Source: Chloroflexota bacterium
GTDB lineage: Bacteria; Chloroflexota; Dehalococcoidia; Plut-88900
DNA length: 8,711 bases
Assembly: GCA_022572865.1 (NCBI GenBank)
Contig: JACZVB010000040.1
Span: 1 to 8,711 of the forward strand
Direction: 5' to 3'
Shown piece after piece: positions 1 through 6,128 of this stretch. Position 1 is the first letter of the stretch. Each line of letters begins with the position of its first letter. The translations under genes were made by a program, and so were the position numbers. A model generated the notes under the pieces. That model was given only the letters and a program-made list of their open reading frames with translations, made no database searches and had not been told where the DNA came from.

Positions 1-5
1 GACCC

Positions 6-893
6 TTATACGATGAAGCTATCCATGAGCTCATCGACGGTGGGGGATTTGGCCCGCTCCTTCAGCTCATCCTGACGCTGTTGCATCGGCACCGAGTCCG
101 GATCCTGGTACACCAGTCCAACGGGAATTCCGGGGTGATGTATCGCCCGGTAAGCGGCATCCCTGTCCGAGGGGTCGTGGTCCTCCGGCAGGGCCCAGAG
201 GGCGCCTTTAACGCCCGTCTTGGGGTTGCCCTTTAGCAGTTCAAAGGTGTCGTTGTATTCGGTGCAGGGAGACTGGATATGGACGATGGCAAAACCTTTA
301 TGGTCCATCCCCTGAACGATGAGCTTGGCCAGCTCCTTGGGCTTTCCGGAGAATCCCGATGCGATGAAGGTGACTCCGCTGGTGAGGTACAGGTCCAATG
401 GGTTAACTGAGCCTTCGATCTTTCCATAGGGAGTGCTGGAGGTCTTCATGCCCAGCTCGGAAGTGGGTGAGCTCTGGCCTTTGGTCAGCCCGTAGACCCC
501 GTTGTCCATGATGACCGCACATATGTCCAGATTTCTCTGGGCCTGGGGGACGATGTGCTCTCCACCGATGCTAAGGAAGTCTCCATCGCCGGCCACTATG
601 AGGACGTTGAGCTCGGGGCGGACCATCTTGATGCCTAAGGCCTGGGGCAGCGTCCTGCCGTGGACGCCGTGAATGCCGAAGGGTTGCTCGCCTTCGAACA
701 GGTGCAGCAGGTTGCCGGAACAGCCGATGCCCGCAACGATAACGGTCTCAGTCATGGGGGCCTCGTCCCTGATAGACCGCTCCCTCAGGGCGACCTCCAC
801 GGCGCGCCGGACCCCGAAGTCACCGCATCCGGGACACCACTTGAAGTCATACTCTGGGTTCTTTACCTTCGGTGCGCTTTTTGCCGTCGTCAT
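6..893 (-). CDS. korB: 2-oxoacid:ferredoxin oxidoreductase, beta subunit (KorB type)
   Basis: This is the thiamine-diphosphate (TPP) subunit of a cytosolic 2-oxoacid:ferredoxin oxidoreductase. The family decarboxylates a 2-oxoacid to its acyl-CoA and passes electrons to ferredoxin, reversibly. The 295-residue protein has the usual length. C20-P-G-C23 near the N-terminus, C58 in G-I-G-C-S and C210 in S-P-C-T-E-Y match the four cysteines that hold the single [4Fe-4S] cluster of two-subunit enzymes. The TPP/Mg motif runs from G102-D-G-D to D130-N-G-V-Y-G-L-T-K-G-Q. The ATG overlaps the korA stop as ATGA, with GAAAGGAAAG just upstream, so translation is probably coupled. The TAA lies 6 bases from the left edge, so the gene is complete. 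2-oxoglutarate is the likeliest substrate given the KorA partner and nearby citrate synthase, but pyruvate or a branched 2-oxoacid cannot be excluded. Confidence 0.93.
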   Translation of the reverse strand: MTTAKSAPKVKNPEYDFKWCPGCGDFGVRRAVEVALRERSIRDEAPMTETVIVAGIGCSGNLLHLFEGEQPFGIHGVHGRTLPQALGIKMVRPELNVLIVAGDGDFLSIGGEHIVPQAQRNLDICAVIMDNGVYGLTKGQSSPTSELGMKTSSTPYGKIEGSVNPLDLYLTSGVTFIASGFSGKPKELAKLIVQGMDHKGFAIVHIQSPCTEYNDTFELLKGNPKTGVKGALWALPEDHDPSDRDAAYRAIHHPGIPVGLVYQDPDSVPMQQRQDELKERAKSPTVDELMDSFIV

Positions 894-2605
894 ACCCGTG
901 CTTTCCTTTCGGTGTGGGTCTTAATTCGCTCAGAGATGCGCTGAATAAGGTCGTGGACCTTGAATGGGAGGCCCGTGTACTGGGTAATGGACTCGGCGTT
1001 GACACCCTTGGAGCGGAGATAGCTGGAGAACTGACCCAGATAGTTTAGCTCCGGTACTATCACCAGCTCCTTCTGCTTCAACTCTTCGAGCATGGTGGGG
1101 GGCAGGGGGTTGAGGTTCATGGTGTAGAACCAGCCCAGCTCCTCTCCCATTTCCATTAGCCGGTTGTAGGCCTCGCGAGCCGGGCCCTTGGTGCCGCCCC
1201 AGGGGAGCAGCACCACAGGCTGGTTCGCGTTCTCGGATTCGTATTCATCCTCTACCAGGAGGTTTATCTTGTCGAAACGGCGATGGGTCATCTGGACGTG
1301 GCGGTCGGGCCGATGGGTGGAGTCCCCGTAGGGGTCGTGCTCGCTGGCGTTGGCCACGTAGGAGCCCGGGCCGCCCGGTAGGGGCATAGGCGAAAGGGTG
1401 GAGGCTTCGTACCGCAGGTAACCGTTGCCCCCGTTGTACACTTGCCGGGTTTCCACCGTCACCGAGGCTAGGTCGGGCCTCGGGATGTTCTGTGCCCTCT
1501 CGGAGAGGTTGTGTTCGCTCAAAAGAATAACCGGCCCCTGGTACCGCTCTGCCCAATTGAGGGCCTTTATGGCGGCGAAGAAGCACTCTTCCACGTCGCC
1601 TGGGGCGATGACGGGCAGTTCCATGTCTCCGTGGCCGGGGTGCAGGGCAGTAAGAAAGTCGGACTGCTCGGTCTTGGTCGGCAGGCCGGTGGCCGGGCCG
1701 CCCCTCTGGACATCCACTACTACACAGGGTATCTCGGCCATCCAGGCGAAGCCCAGGCCCTCGCCCATGAGGGTGAACCCGGGGCCGGCCGTGGCGGTCA
1801 TCGCCTTCTTGCCGGCGAAACCAGCCCCGACCACCGAGTTGATGGACTCCAGCTCCGAGCTGGCCTGGTAGGCGAACTTGTCCTCACCCACCAGGTTTGC
1901 CTCCATGAACACCAGGATGGCGGTTGCCGGGGAGATCGGATAGCCGATGAAGCAGTTCAAGCCGGCGGCCATGGCGCCCATGGAGAGGGCCTGATTGCCG
2001 TTGATGAGGACCTGGTCTATCTCCGGCTTGACGGCGGGGGGCAGAGTCCCCAGGCTAAAGCCGCTTTTGGCGGCCCCCTCGCGGCCCAGGAGAAGGGCCT
2101 TGTTGTTGGACTCTATGATCTCCTGGTCGTTAGGCCGGCCGCGCGTATACCGTTTCCTGTTGAACTCGGCCAGGTACTCGTGGGGCATGTCTACCAGGTG
2201 GGCCAGGGCCCCGACCACGACGAAGTTTGCAGACCGTAGATTGCCTGTAGACCGGGCCAGTTCGGCGAAGGGGAGGCCGAAGCTCTGGCCGTCGGATTCC
2301 AGTTGAAAATCACCGGAGTTATAAATGACTACGCCATCCTCGTGTACCTCGTCCCTGTGGGTGTCATAGGCCTCCTTGTTGAACGCCACCAGGACGTTCA
2401 GGAAGTCTCCCGAGCTGAGAATGGGTGCGGTGGATACCCTTACCTGGGTCCAGGTGGGCCCTCCCCTGATCTGAGAGGGGAAGGTGGAGAAGGTGAGGAC
2501 GTGGTAACCTACCTGGGCCGCCGCCTGGGCCAGGGCGGCGGCGGCGGTCACAACCCCCTGTCCGCCTTCCCCGGCAAACCGCACTACAAAATCTTTAGTC
2601 TCCAA
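890..2605 (-). CDS. korA: 2-oxoacid:ferredoxin oxidoreductase, fused gamma-alpha subunit (KorA type)
   Basis: This is the partner of the downstream beta subunit; together they form the oxidoreductase. At 571 residues it is the fused gamma-alpha form. Residues 1-180 are the gamma domain, with the G-E-G-G-Q-G-V motif at 12-18 and R-G-G-P near 47-50. The alpha pyrimidine-binding domain starts near 200 with G203-N-Q-A and Y222-P-I-S-P-A-T, followed by T270-A-T-A-G-P-G. The loop R301-G-G-P-A-T-G-L-P-T-K-T-E-Q resembles the P-T-K-T-E-Q segment I recall from KorA proteins, favouring 2-oxoglutarate. The C-terminal part (about 440-560) is the transketolase-C-like domain. The start is TTG at 2605-2603: GGAGAGG sits just upstream and an in-frame TGA lies eight codons further up with no ATG between. 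The stop overlaps korB by 4 bases. A promoter is seen at 2692-2721. Confidence 0.93.
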   Translation of the reverse strand: METKDFVVRFAGEGGQGVVTAAAALAQAAAQVGYHVLTFSTFPSQIRGGPTWTQVRVSTAPILSSGDFLNVLVAFNKEAYDTHRDEVHEDGVVIYNSGDFQLESDGQSFGLPFAELARSTGNLRSANFVVVGALAHLVDMPHEYLAEFNRKRYTRGRPNDQEIIESNNKALLLGREGAAKSGFSLGTLPPAVKPEIDQVLINGNQALSMGAMAAGLNCFIGYPISPATAILVFMEANLVGEDKFAYQASSELESINSVVGAGFAGKKAMTATAGPGFTLMGEGLGFAWMAEIPCVVVDVQRGGPATGLPTKTEQSDFLTALHPGHGDMELPVIAPGDVEECFFAAIKALNWAERYQGPVILLSEHNLSERAQNIPRPDLASVTVETRQVYNGGNGYLRYEASTLSPMPLPGGPGSYVANASEHDPYGDSTHRPDRHVQMTHRRFDKINLLVEDEYESENANQPVVLLPWGGTKGPAREAYNRLMEMGEELGWFYTMNLNPLPPTMLEELKQKELVIVPELNYLGQFSSYLRSKGVNAESITQYTGLPFKVHDLIQRISERIKTHTERKARV

Positions 2606-2661
2606 CTGTCCTCTCCGGGCTGGTCAGCAGATGCTATCAGACCTAAGATGACCGCACAAAC

Positions 2662-2686
2662 CCCCGCTGTACATCAGAGCGCGGGG
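2662..2686 (-). other. GC-rich hairpin at the 5' end of the korAB leader
   Basis: CCCCGC (2662-2667) and GCGGGG (2681-2686) can form a six-pair stem with a 13-base loop. It falls at the predicted korAB transcription start (about 2685), so the transcript would begin with this stem. Such 5' hairpins often protect mRNA from decay. A role as attenuator is less likely, because only TTT follows the stem on the transcript. The pairing is seen; the role is inferred. Confidence 0.4.
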
Positions 2687-2691
2687 ATAAA

Positions 2692-2721
2692 ATATTAACA
2701 TCGGGAGGTGCTTGATGTCAA
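2692..2721 (-). promoter_or_regulatory. sigma-70-type promoter for korAB
   Basis: On the minus strand a perfect TTGACA (2721-2716) is followed 18 bases later by TAATAT (2697-2692), or 17 bases later by TTAATA. Both elements are near consensus and the spacing is standard. The predicted start is about 2685, giving a leader of about 80 bases before the korA TTG. Confidence 0.65.
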
Positions 2722-2781
2722 CCGAAAGCGGCCTCCGGGACCTTCGAGTTATATCGCTGGATAGGCTTCTCCTGGCCGTTG

Positions 2782-2810
2782 TTGACACCCCCAAGGGGTG
2801 ATGCTAAAGT
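2782..2810 (+). promoter_or_regulatory. sigma-70-type promoter with inverted repeat in the spacer, toward citrate synthase
   Basis: A perfect TTGACA (2782-2787), a 17-base spacer and TAAAGT (2805-2810) preceded by TGC form a good extended -10 promoter. The start would be near 2817, about 250 bases before citrate synthase. The spacer holds the inverted repeat CACCCC-CAA-GGGGTG (2786-2800), placed where a repressor or activator could act. No other convincing gene lies between this promoter and citrate synthase. A second possible extended -10, TGGTACACT, ends at 2860 but lacks a clear -35. Confidence 0.55.
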
Positions 2811-2958
2811 GCTGAATCGTTGAGCGGCCGTCGAGCATTCGGCACGATAAATGGTACACTGGTCATAGGTTTCAGAGTGCTTGATGTCGTAGGTCATACC
2901 GCCGGGGGGGAGGAGGACCGTCGTGGCTTGGAGGTCACGGGCCCCTGGCGAGGTGAAC

Positions 2959-2996
2959 CCTTTCAACCCAAAACAGGCCTTTCAACCCAAAACGGG
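2959..2996 (+). repeat. two tandem 19-bp direct repeats upstream of citrate synthase
   Basis: CCTTTCAACCCAAAACAGG (2959-2977) is followed at once by CCTTTCAACCCAAAACGGG (2978-2996), with 18 of 19 bases equal. The period of 19 is close to two DNA turns, so bound proteins would sit on nearly the same helix face. The pair ends 67 bases before the chosen citrate synthase ATG, inside the predicted leader. It could be an operator, or a recent slippage duplication with no role. Confidence 0.6.
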
Positions 2997-3063
2997 ATAG
3001 ATAGCGTCGCGATAGCCAGAGTCTGGGGATGCTGAGCCGAGCATTACGCTTCAGGGGGTGGAT

Positions 3064-4209
3064 ATGCCAGAGGCCGAGGAAGAGATCAAGCTACACCGGG
3101 GGTTGAAGGGAGTCTATTTCGAGAGGTCGGAGGCGTCCTTCATCGATGGCGCCGTTGGGAAGCTGCTGTATCGCGGCTATAACATCCACGACCTGGCCGA
3201 GAAGTCTACCTTCGAAGAGACCACCTATCTGCTGCTGTATGGAGATCTCCCCACCCGCCAGCAGCTGAGGGAGTTAGAAGACCAGCTCAAGGCCAGCCGC
3301 CAGGTCCCCGATGCCGTTTATGACGTTATACGGGCAGTTCAGGCCGCCCACCCCATGGATGTCCTCAGGACAGGGGTCTCCGCCCTCTCGGCCTTCGACC
3401 CCGAGGTCAAAGACAACTCCACCGAGGCAACCATCCGAAAGGGTATAAGGCTGACATCTCAGGCGGCGACCATCGTAGCCGCGCACCACCGTATAAGACA
3501 GGGCCAGGAGCCCGTGTCCCCCGATGCCAGCCTCGGCCATGCTGCAAGCTTCCTGCACATGCTGCGGGGCGAGGCGCCCGACAAGGACGAAGCCAAGCTC
3601 CTGGATGTCGATTTCATCCTGCACGCCGAGCACGGGACCAACGCATCGGCTTTTGCCGCTCGGGTGTGTGCCAGCACAATCTCGGACCTTCACTCGGCCG
3701 TGGTAACCGGCATCGCCGTGCTCAAGGGGCCGGCCCACGGGGGTGCCGCGGAGGCGGCCCAGACCATGACTGAGGAGATCGGGGAGCCGGAGCGGGCAGC
3801 TGAATACGTCAAGGAAACGCTCCGCAACGGCGGAAGGATAATGGGTTTCGGGCATAGGGTCTATAAGGCCGAGGACCCCAGGGCCCGGCACCTGCGGGAC
3901 CGGTCAAGGGCCCTGGGCGAGAAGATGGGCCAGCCCAAGTGGTACCAGATACTCATCGGGGTCGAGGAGGCCATGTCCCCTTATCGCAAGCGTGGGGTCT
4001 TCGTGAACGTGGACTTCTACGCAGGCTCCATATATCACCTGCTGGATATTCCCGATGACCTGTTTGTTCCCCTGTTTGCCATGGGCCGGATACCCGGCTG
4101 GACCTTGCAGGTGGTGGAGCAGCATCAGCGGAACATACTGATCCGGCCCCTGGCGGAATACGTGGGGCCCATGGACCTGGAGTACGTTCCCATAGACCAG
4201 CGGGGATAG
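3064..4209 (+). CDS. gltA: citrate synthase
   Basis: Citrate synthase condenses oxaloacetate with acetyl-CoA in the cytosol, the entry step of the citric acid cycle. The catalytic triad is visible: H225 in G-P-A-H-G-G, H264 in G-F-G-H-R-V-Y-K and D317 in N-V-D-F-Y. Also present are the oxaloacetate-binding segment H-A-E-H190-G-T-N-A-S, the D-P-R-A-R-H segment after H264, and R361 in I-R-P-L-A-E-Y. At 381 residues it matches the short dimeric (type I) form. I chose ATG 3064 because AGGGGG (3053-3058) lies five bases upstream. GTG 3058, two codons earlier, overlaps that ribosome site and is less likely. The gene is divergent from korAB and shares its control region. A 2-methylcitrate synthase of the same family is possible, but no prp genes are near. 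Confidence 0.95.
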   Translation: MPEAEEEIKLHRGLKGVYFERSEASFIDGAVGKLLYRGYNIHDLAEKSTFEETTYLLLYGDLPTRQQLRELEDQLKASRQVPDAVYDVIRAVQAAHPMDVLRTGVSALSAFDPEVKDNSTEATIRKGIRLTSQAATIVAAHHRIRQGQEPVSPDASLGHAASFLHMLRGEAPDKDEAKLLDVDFILHAEHGTNASAFAARVCASTISDLHSAVVTGIAVLKGPAHGGAAEAAQTMTEEIGEPERAAEYVKETLRNGGRIMGFGHRVYKAEDPRARHLRDRSRALGEKMGQPKWYQILIGVEEAMSPYRKRGVFVNVDFYAGSIYHLLDIPDDLFVPLFAMGRIPGWTLQVVEQHQRNILIRPLAEYVGPMDLEYVPIDQRG

Positions 4210-4216
4210 GGCCCTG

Positions 4217-4237
4217 GGGCCAGCGCTCCCCTGGCCC
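4217..4237 (+). terminator. hairpin after citrate synthase, possible terminator
   Basis: GGGCCAG (4217-4223) pairs perfectly with CTGGCCC (4231-4237) around a seven-base loop, eight bases after the stop codon. No T-run follows directly, only pyrimidine-rich sequence from about 4256. It may end or process the citrate synthase transcript, but it is not a canonical intrinsic terminator. Confidence 0.4.
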
Positions 4238-4366
4238 GGACGAGCCCCACCAGCATTCCTGCTTCCTTCTGCCCTTTCGAGGCCGACACCCTGAAGCTGT
4301 CACTTTGTAGCCGCAATCAGCGTAACGTTCCGCCGAGCGTCGTCCGGAGTGCAGAAGGGCGACAAC

Positions 4367-4456
4367 CCCCGCTCGTGGTGAGCTTGCCTGTCCTGCCTGT
4401 CCTGAGCTTGTCGAAGTGTTCCGTCGAAGGGAGCAAGGCCGAAGGGTCGAACCATA
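4367..4456. repeat. dispersed-type intergenic repeat with internal 9-bp tandem duplication
   Basis: This stretch of the gene-free region 4210-4607 contains CCGCTCGTGGTGAGCTTG, then CCTGTCCTG twice in tandem (4387-4395, 4396-4404), then AGCTTGTCGAAG and further TCGAAGG / CGAAGGGTCGAAC pieces. TGAGCTTG occurs at 4379-4386 and 4403-4410. From recall, CTGAGC(C/T)TGTCGAAG cores occur as dispersed intergenic repeats in several bacterial groups, often mis-translated as L-R-Q-A-Q-D-R. The copy looks decayed or rearranged. I see no coding gene here. Confidence 0.5.
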
Positions 4457-4479
4457 GCAGGGGTACTGGGCGTGCAGTT

Positions 4480-4489
4480 CACAATTGTG
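4480..4489. promoter_or_regulatory. 10-bp perfect palindrome CACAATTGTG
   Basis: A perfect palindrome 119 bases before the peroxiredoxin ATG and 53 bases upstream of the candidate -10 element. It could be a dimeric regulator site. A 10-bp palindrome can arise by chance, so this is only a candidate. Confidence 0.2.
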
Positions 4490-4541
4490 TCTCCAATGCG
4501 GGGTTCCACAGTCAAGTACTCCGTTCCCATCGGCCGAGGTG

Positions 4542-4550
4542 TGCTATCAT
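4542..4550 (+). promoter_or_regulatory. candidate extended -10 element upstream of the peroxiredoxin
   Basis: TGCTATCAT (4542-4550) fits an extended -10 (TGn plus TATCAT). No good -35 is seen at the usual distance. A start near 4557 would give a leader of about 50 bases before the peroxiredoxin ATG. Confidence 0.35.
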
Positions 4551-4607
4551 TCCAACGGGTTTTTGGCACGGTCACTAAATTAACTCTTTATGCAAGGAGA
4601 AGCCGAT

Positions 4608-5069
4608 ATGGCAAACCAGATCCAGGTAGGGCAGGAGGCCCCAGACTTTACTCTTCAGTCCACCAAGGGCGACAAGGTCACCCTGAGCCAGTATCGAGGC
4701 GAAAAGAATGTGCTTCTGGCCTTTTATATTCTCGACTTCACAGGCGGGTGAAGCACCGAGCTGGCCACCCTTCGGGCGGCCCGGAGCGCATTCGATGATG
4801 CCGATACCCAGGTACTGGGCCTGAGCATCGATAGCATCTTCGCTCACAAGGTGTTCGACCTCGCCCTCGGGGGTCTGTGGTTCCCCCTCCTGGCGGATTT
4901 CCACCCCAAGGGGGCCGTGGCGGACCTGTACGGGATCATGACCGACAGGGGCATAACAAAACGCGCCTGCTTCCTGTTGGACAAGGAGGGCAAAGTGAGG
5001 CTGGCGGAGGTCTACGAGAAGGGCCTGCCTGATATAGCTGACCTGGCGGCGAAGGCCAAGGGTCTGTAG
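4608..5069 (+). CDS. selenocysteine-containing peroxiredoxin (in-frame TGA at codon 48)
   Basis: This is a peroxiredoxin of the AhpE/Bcp-like thioredoxin fold, which reduces hydrogen peroxide and organic hydroperoxides. The frame gives 153 residues if the TGA at 4749-4751 is read as selenocysteine (U48). The N-terminal part has G-Q-E-A-P-D-F-T-L (8-16) and V-L-L-A-F-Y (35-40). The active site is F44-T-G-G-U48-S-T-E-L, with U at the peroxidatic cysteine position and T45 three residues before it, the T-x-x-C rule of the family. After it come [22 protein letters not shown] and the conserved active-site R119 in K-R-A-C-F. C121 is the only cysteine and does not sit at a usual resolving position, so a one-Sec mechanism with an external reductant is likely. 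AAGGAGA lies eight bases before ATG 4608; ATG 4590 is in frame but precedes that site. A recent nonsense mutation is the alternative, less likely because the stop falls on the one residue that selenoproteins replace. Confidence 0.85.
4756..4784 (+). promoter_or_regulatory. candidate bacterial SECIS stem-loop after the Sec codon
   Basis: GGCC (4763-4766) pairs with GGCC (4778-4781) and CCC (4768-4770) with GGG (4774-4776), separated by one A/C mismatch and closed by a UUC loop. CCG (4756-4758) can add three pairs with CGG (4782-4784) across a four-base bulge. The apical loop begins 19 bases after the TGA, inside the 16-37 base window known for bacterial SECIS elements. This fold lacks the G usually found in the first two loop positions, so the exact structure is uncertain. 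Confidence 0.5.
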
Positions 5070-5143
5070 GCTCAGGACGGGGATAAGGCGAAGCTCGGTC
5101 ATGTTGGAATGAACGGGCATGTCCTCGGTGGAGGTGACCAGGT

Positions 5144-5728
5144 ATGAAGACCAGGGAAGAGGCGGTCGCACTACTCTACGAATACACTAAGAGCGATAGC
5201 CTGAGAAAACACGGCCTGGGGGTGGAGGCCGTGATGAGGGCCTACGCCCGAAAGTTCGGCGAGGACGAGGAGGTGTGGGGACTTGTCGGCCTGCTCCATG
5301 ATTTCGACTACGAGATCCATCCCACGGCTGATAAGCATCCGATGGAGGGGTCCAAGATCCTCAGGGAGCGCGGCTACCCCGAGGAGGTGATCTACGCCAT
5401 CCAGTGCCACGCCGATTACCTGGGCCTGGAGCGAAAGACAAACATGGACAAGGCGATATTCGCCTGCGATGAGCTGGCGGGCCTCGTCACCGCCGTGGCC
5501 CTTGTCCGGCCCTCCAAGAGCGTTATGGACGTCAAGGTCAAGTCGGTGAAGAAGAAGATGAAAGACAAGTCCTTCGCCAGGGGAGTGCTCCGGGAGGACA
5601 TAATCAACGGCACCGCCCAGTTGGGCGTGGATATAGACGAACACATCGCCACCGTGATCGAGGCGATGCAGGGGGTGGCCTCGGACCTGGGGCTTGGCCC
5701 TCCCGCAGTTGGCGCCGGCGAGACTTAG
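5144..5728 (+). CDS. HD-domain protein, putative metal-dependent phosphohydrolase
   Basis: The 194-residue protein has the HD-superfamily metal site: H23, H52-D53 in L-L-H-D-F-D, H65 in D-K-H-P-M-E-G, H89 in Q-C-H-A-D-Y and D109 in A-C-D-E-L-A-G-L. The HD core spans about 15-115. The remaining C-terminal part, with the lysine-rich segment K-S-V-K-K-K-M-K-D-K near 133-142, is probably helical. Family members hydrolyse phosphoesters, often of nucleotides. The substrate cannot be told from the sequence and no signal peptide or membrane segment is seen. ATG 5144 is set by GGAGGTG seven bases upstream. The gene follows the peroxiredoxin by 74 bases and precedes folB by 8, so it is probably part of one operon with them. 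Such one-domain HD proteins commonly stay hypothetical. Confidence 0.85.
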   Translation: MKTREEAVALLYEYTKSDSLRKHGLGVEAVMRAYARKFGEDEEVWGLVGLLHDFDYEIHPTADKHPMEGSKILRERGYPEEVIYAIQCHADYLGLERKTNMDKAIFACDELAGLVTAVALVRPSKSVMDVKVKSVKKKMKDKSFARGVLREDIINGTAQLGVDIDEHIATVIEAMQGVASDLGLGPPAVGAGET

Positions 5729-5736
5729 GCCGAGCC

Positions 5737-6126
5737 ATGTCCAAGGACAAGATCATCCTGGAGGGGATGGTATTCTACGGCTACCACGGCGTCAGCCCCG
5801 AGGAGAAGGCCCGGGGCCAGAGGTTCGTAGTCGATGTGGAGCTTACAACCGATCTAACTAGGGCCGGTGGCTCCGATGACCTGAAGGACACCGTCGATTA
5901 CAGTGAGGTCTACAGGCTGGTAAAGGCAGTGCTCGAGGGGCGCAGGCGCGATCTCATAGAGGCCCTGGCCCAGGAGATAAGCTCCCGTATTCTCTCCGAA
6001 TACCGGGTGGAAGAGGTGAAGGTGAGGGTAAAGAAGCCCCAGGTATCCATCAAGGGCAGCATCCTCTCGGGGGCTGCGGTGGAGATAGTGAGGAAGGGCC
6101 CCCCGGGCGGAGGGGTGGCGACCTGA
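5737..6126 (+). CDS. folB: dihydroneopterin aldolase
   Basis: FolB cleaves 7,8-dihydroneopterin to 6-hydroxymethyl-7,8-dihydropterin and glycolaldehyde in cytosolic folate synthesis. The 129-residue protein is slightly longer than the usual 120; the extra residues are a Gly/Pro-rich tail. The family signature F-Y-G-Y-H-G-V-S-P-E-E is at 13-22, with E22 at the pterin-binding position. D-T-V-D-Y55-S covers the conserved tyrosine, L-I-E75-A-L-A the second pterin-binding glutamate, and V-K-K100-P the catalytic lysine region. All key residues appear intact. It starts 8 bases after the HD gene and ends 2 bases before the reductase, so co-transcription is likely. No folK or folP is visible in the window, which is unusual for a folB neighbourhood but not against the call. 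Confidence 0.93.
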   Translation: MSKDKIILEGMVFYGYHGVSPEEKARGQRFVVDVELTTDLTRAGGSDDLKDTVDYSEVYRLVKAVLEGRRRDLIEALAQEISSRILSEYRVEEVKVRVKKPQVSIKGSILSGAAVEIVRKGPPGGGVAT

Positions 6127-6128
6127 TT

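Noticed and set aside
1511..2239. Long plus-strand open frame (242 codons) inside korA
   Set aside because: It is antisense to a gene with clear family motifs throughout. Its translation is low-complexity Gly/His/Val-rich with no family features, typical of a GC-rich shadow frame.
2820..3035. 71-codon frame in the korA-citrate synthase gap
   Set aside because: There is no ATG start, no ribosome site and no familiar sequence. It crosses the tandem repeat region, so the gap is better read as regulatory.
3274..3891. 205-codon minus-strand frame opposite citrate synthase
   Set aside because: Citrate synthase is unambiguous here and the antisense product has no recognisable domain.
4749..4751. 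Reading the peroxiredoxin as a pseudogene broken by a nonsense codon
   Set aside because: The only in-frame stop falls on the catalytic Cys codon, the rest of the frame is intact and well conserved, the ribosome site is strong, and a stem-loop follows at SECIS distance.
4472..4798. 108-codon frame overlapping the start of the peroxiredoxin
   Set aside because: It runs in a different frame from the conserved peroxiredoxin sequence and has no ribosome site or family features.
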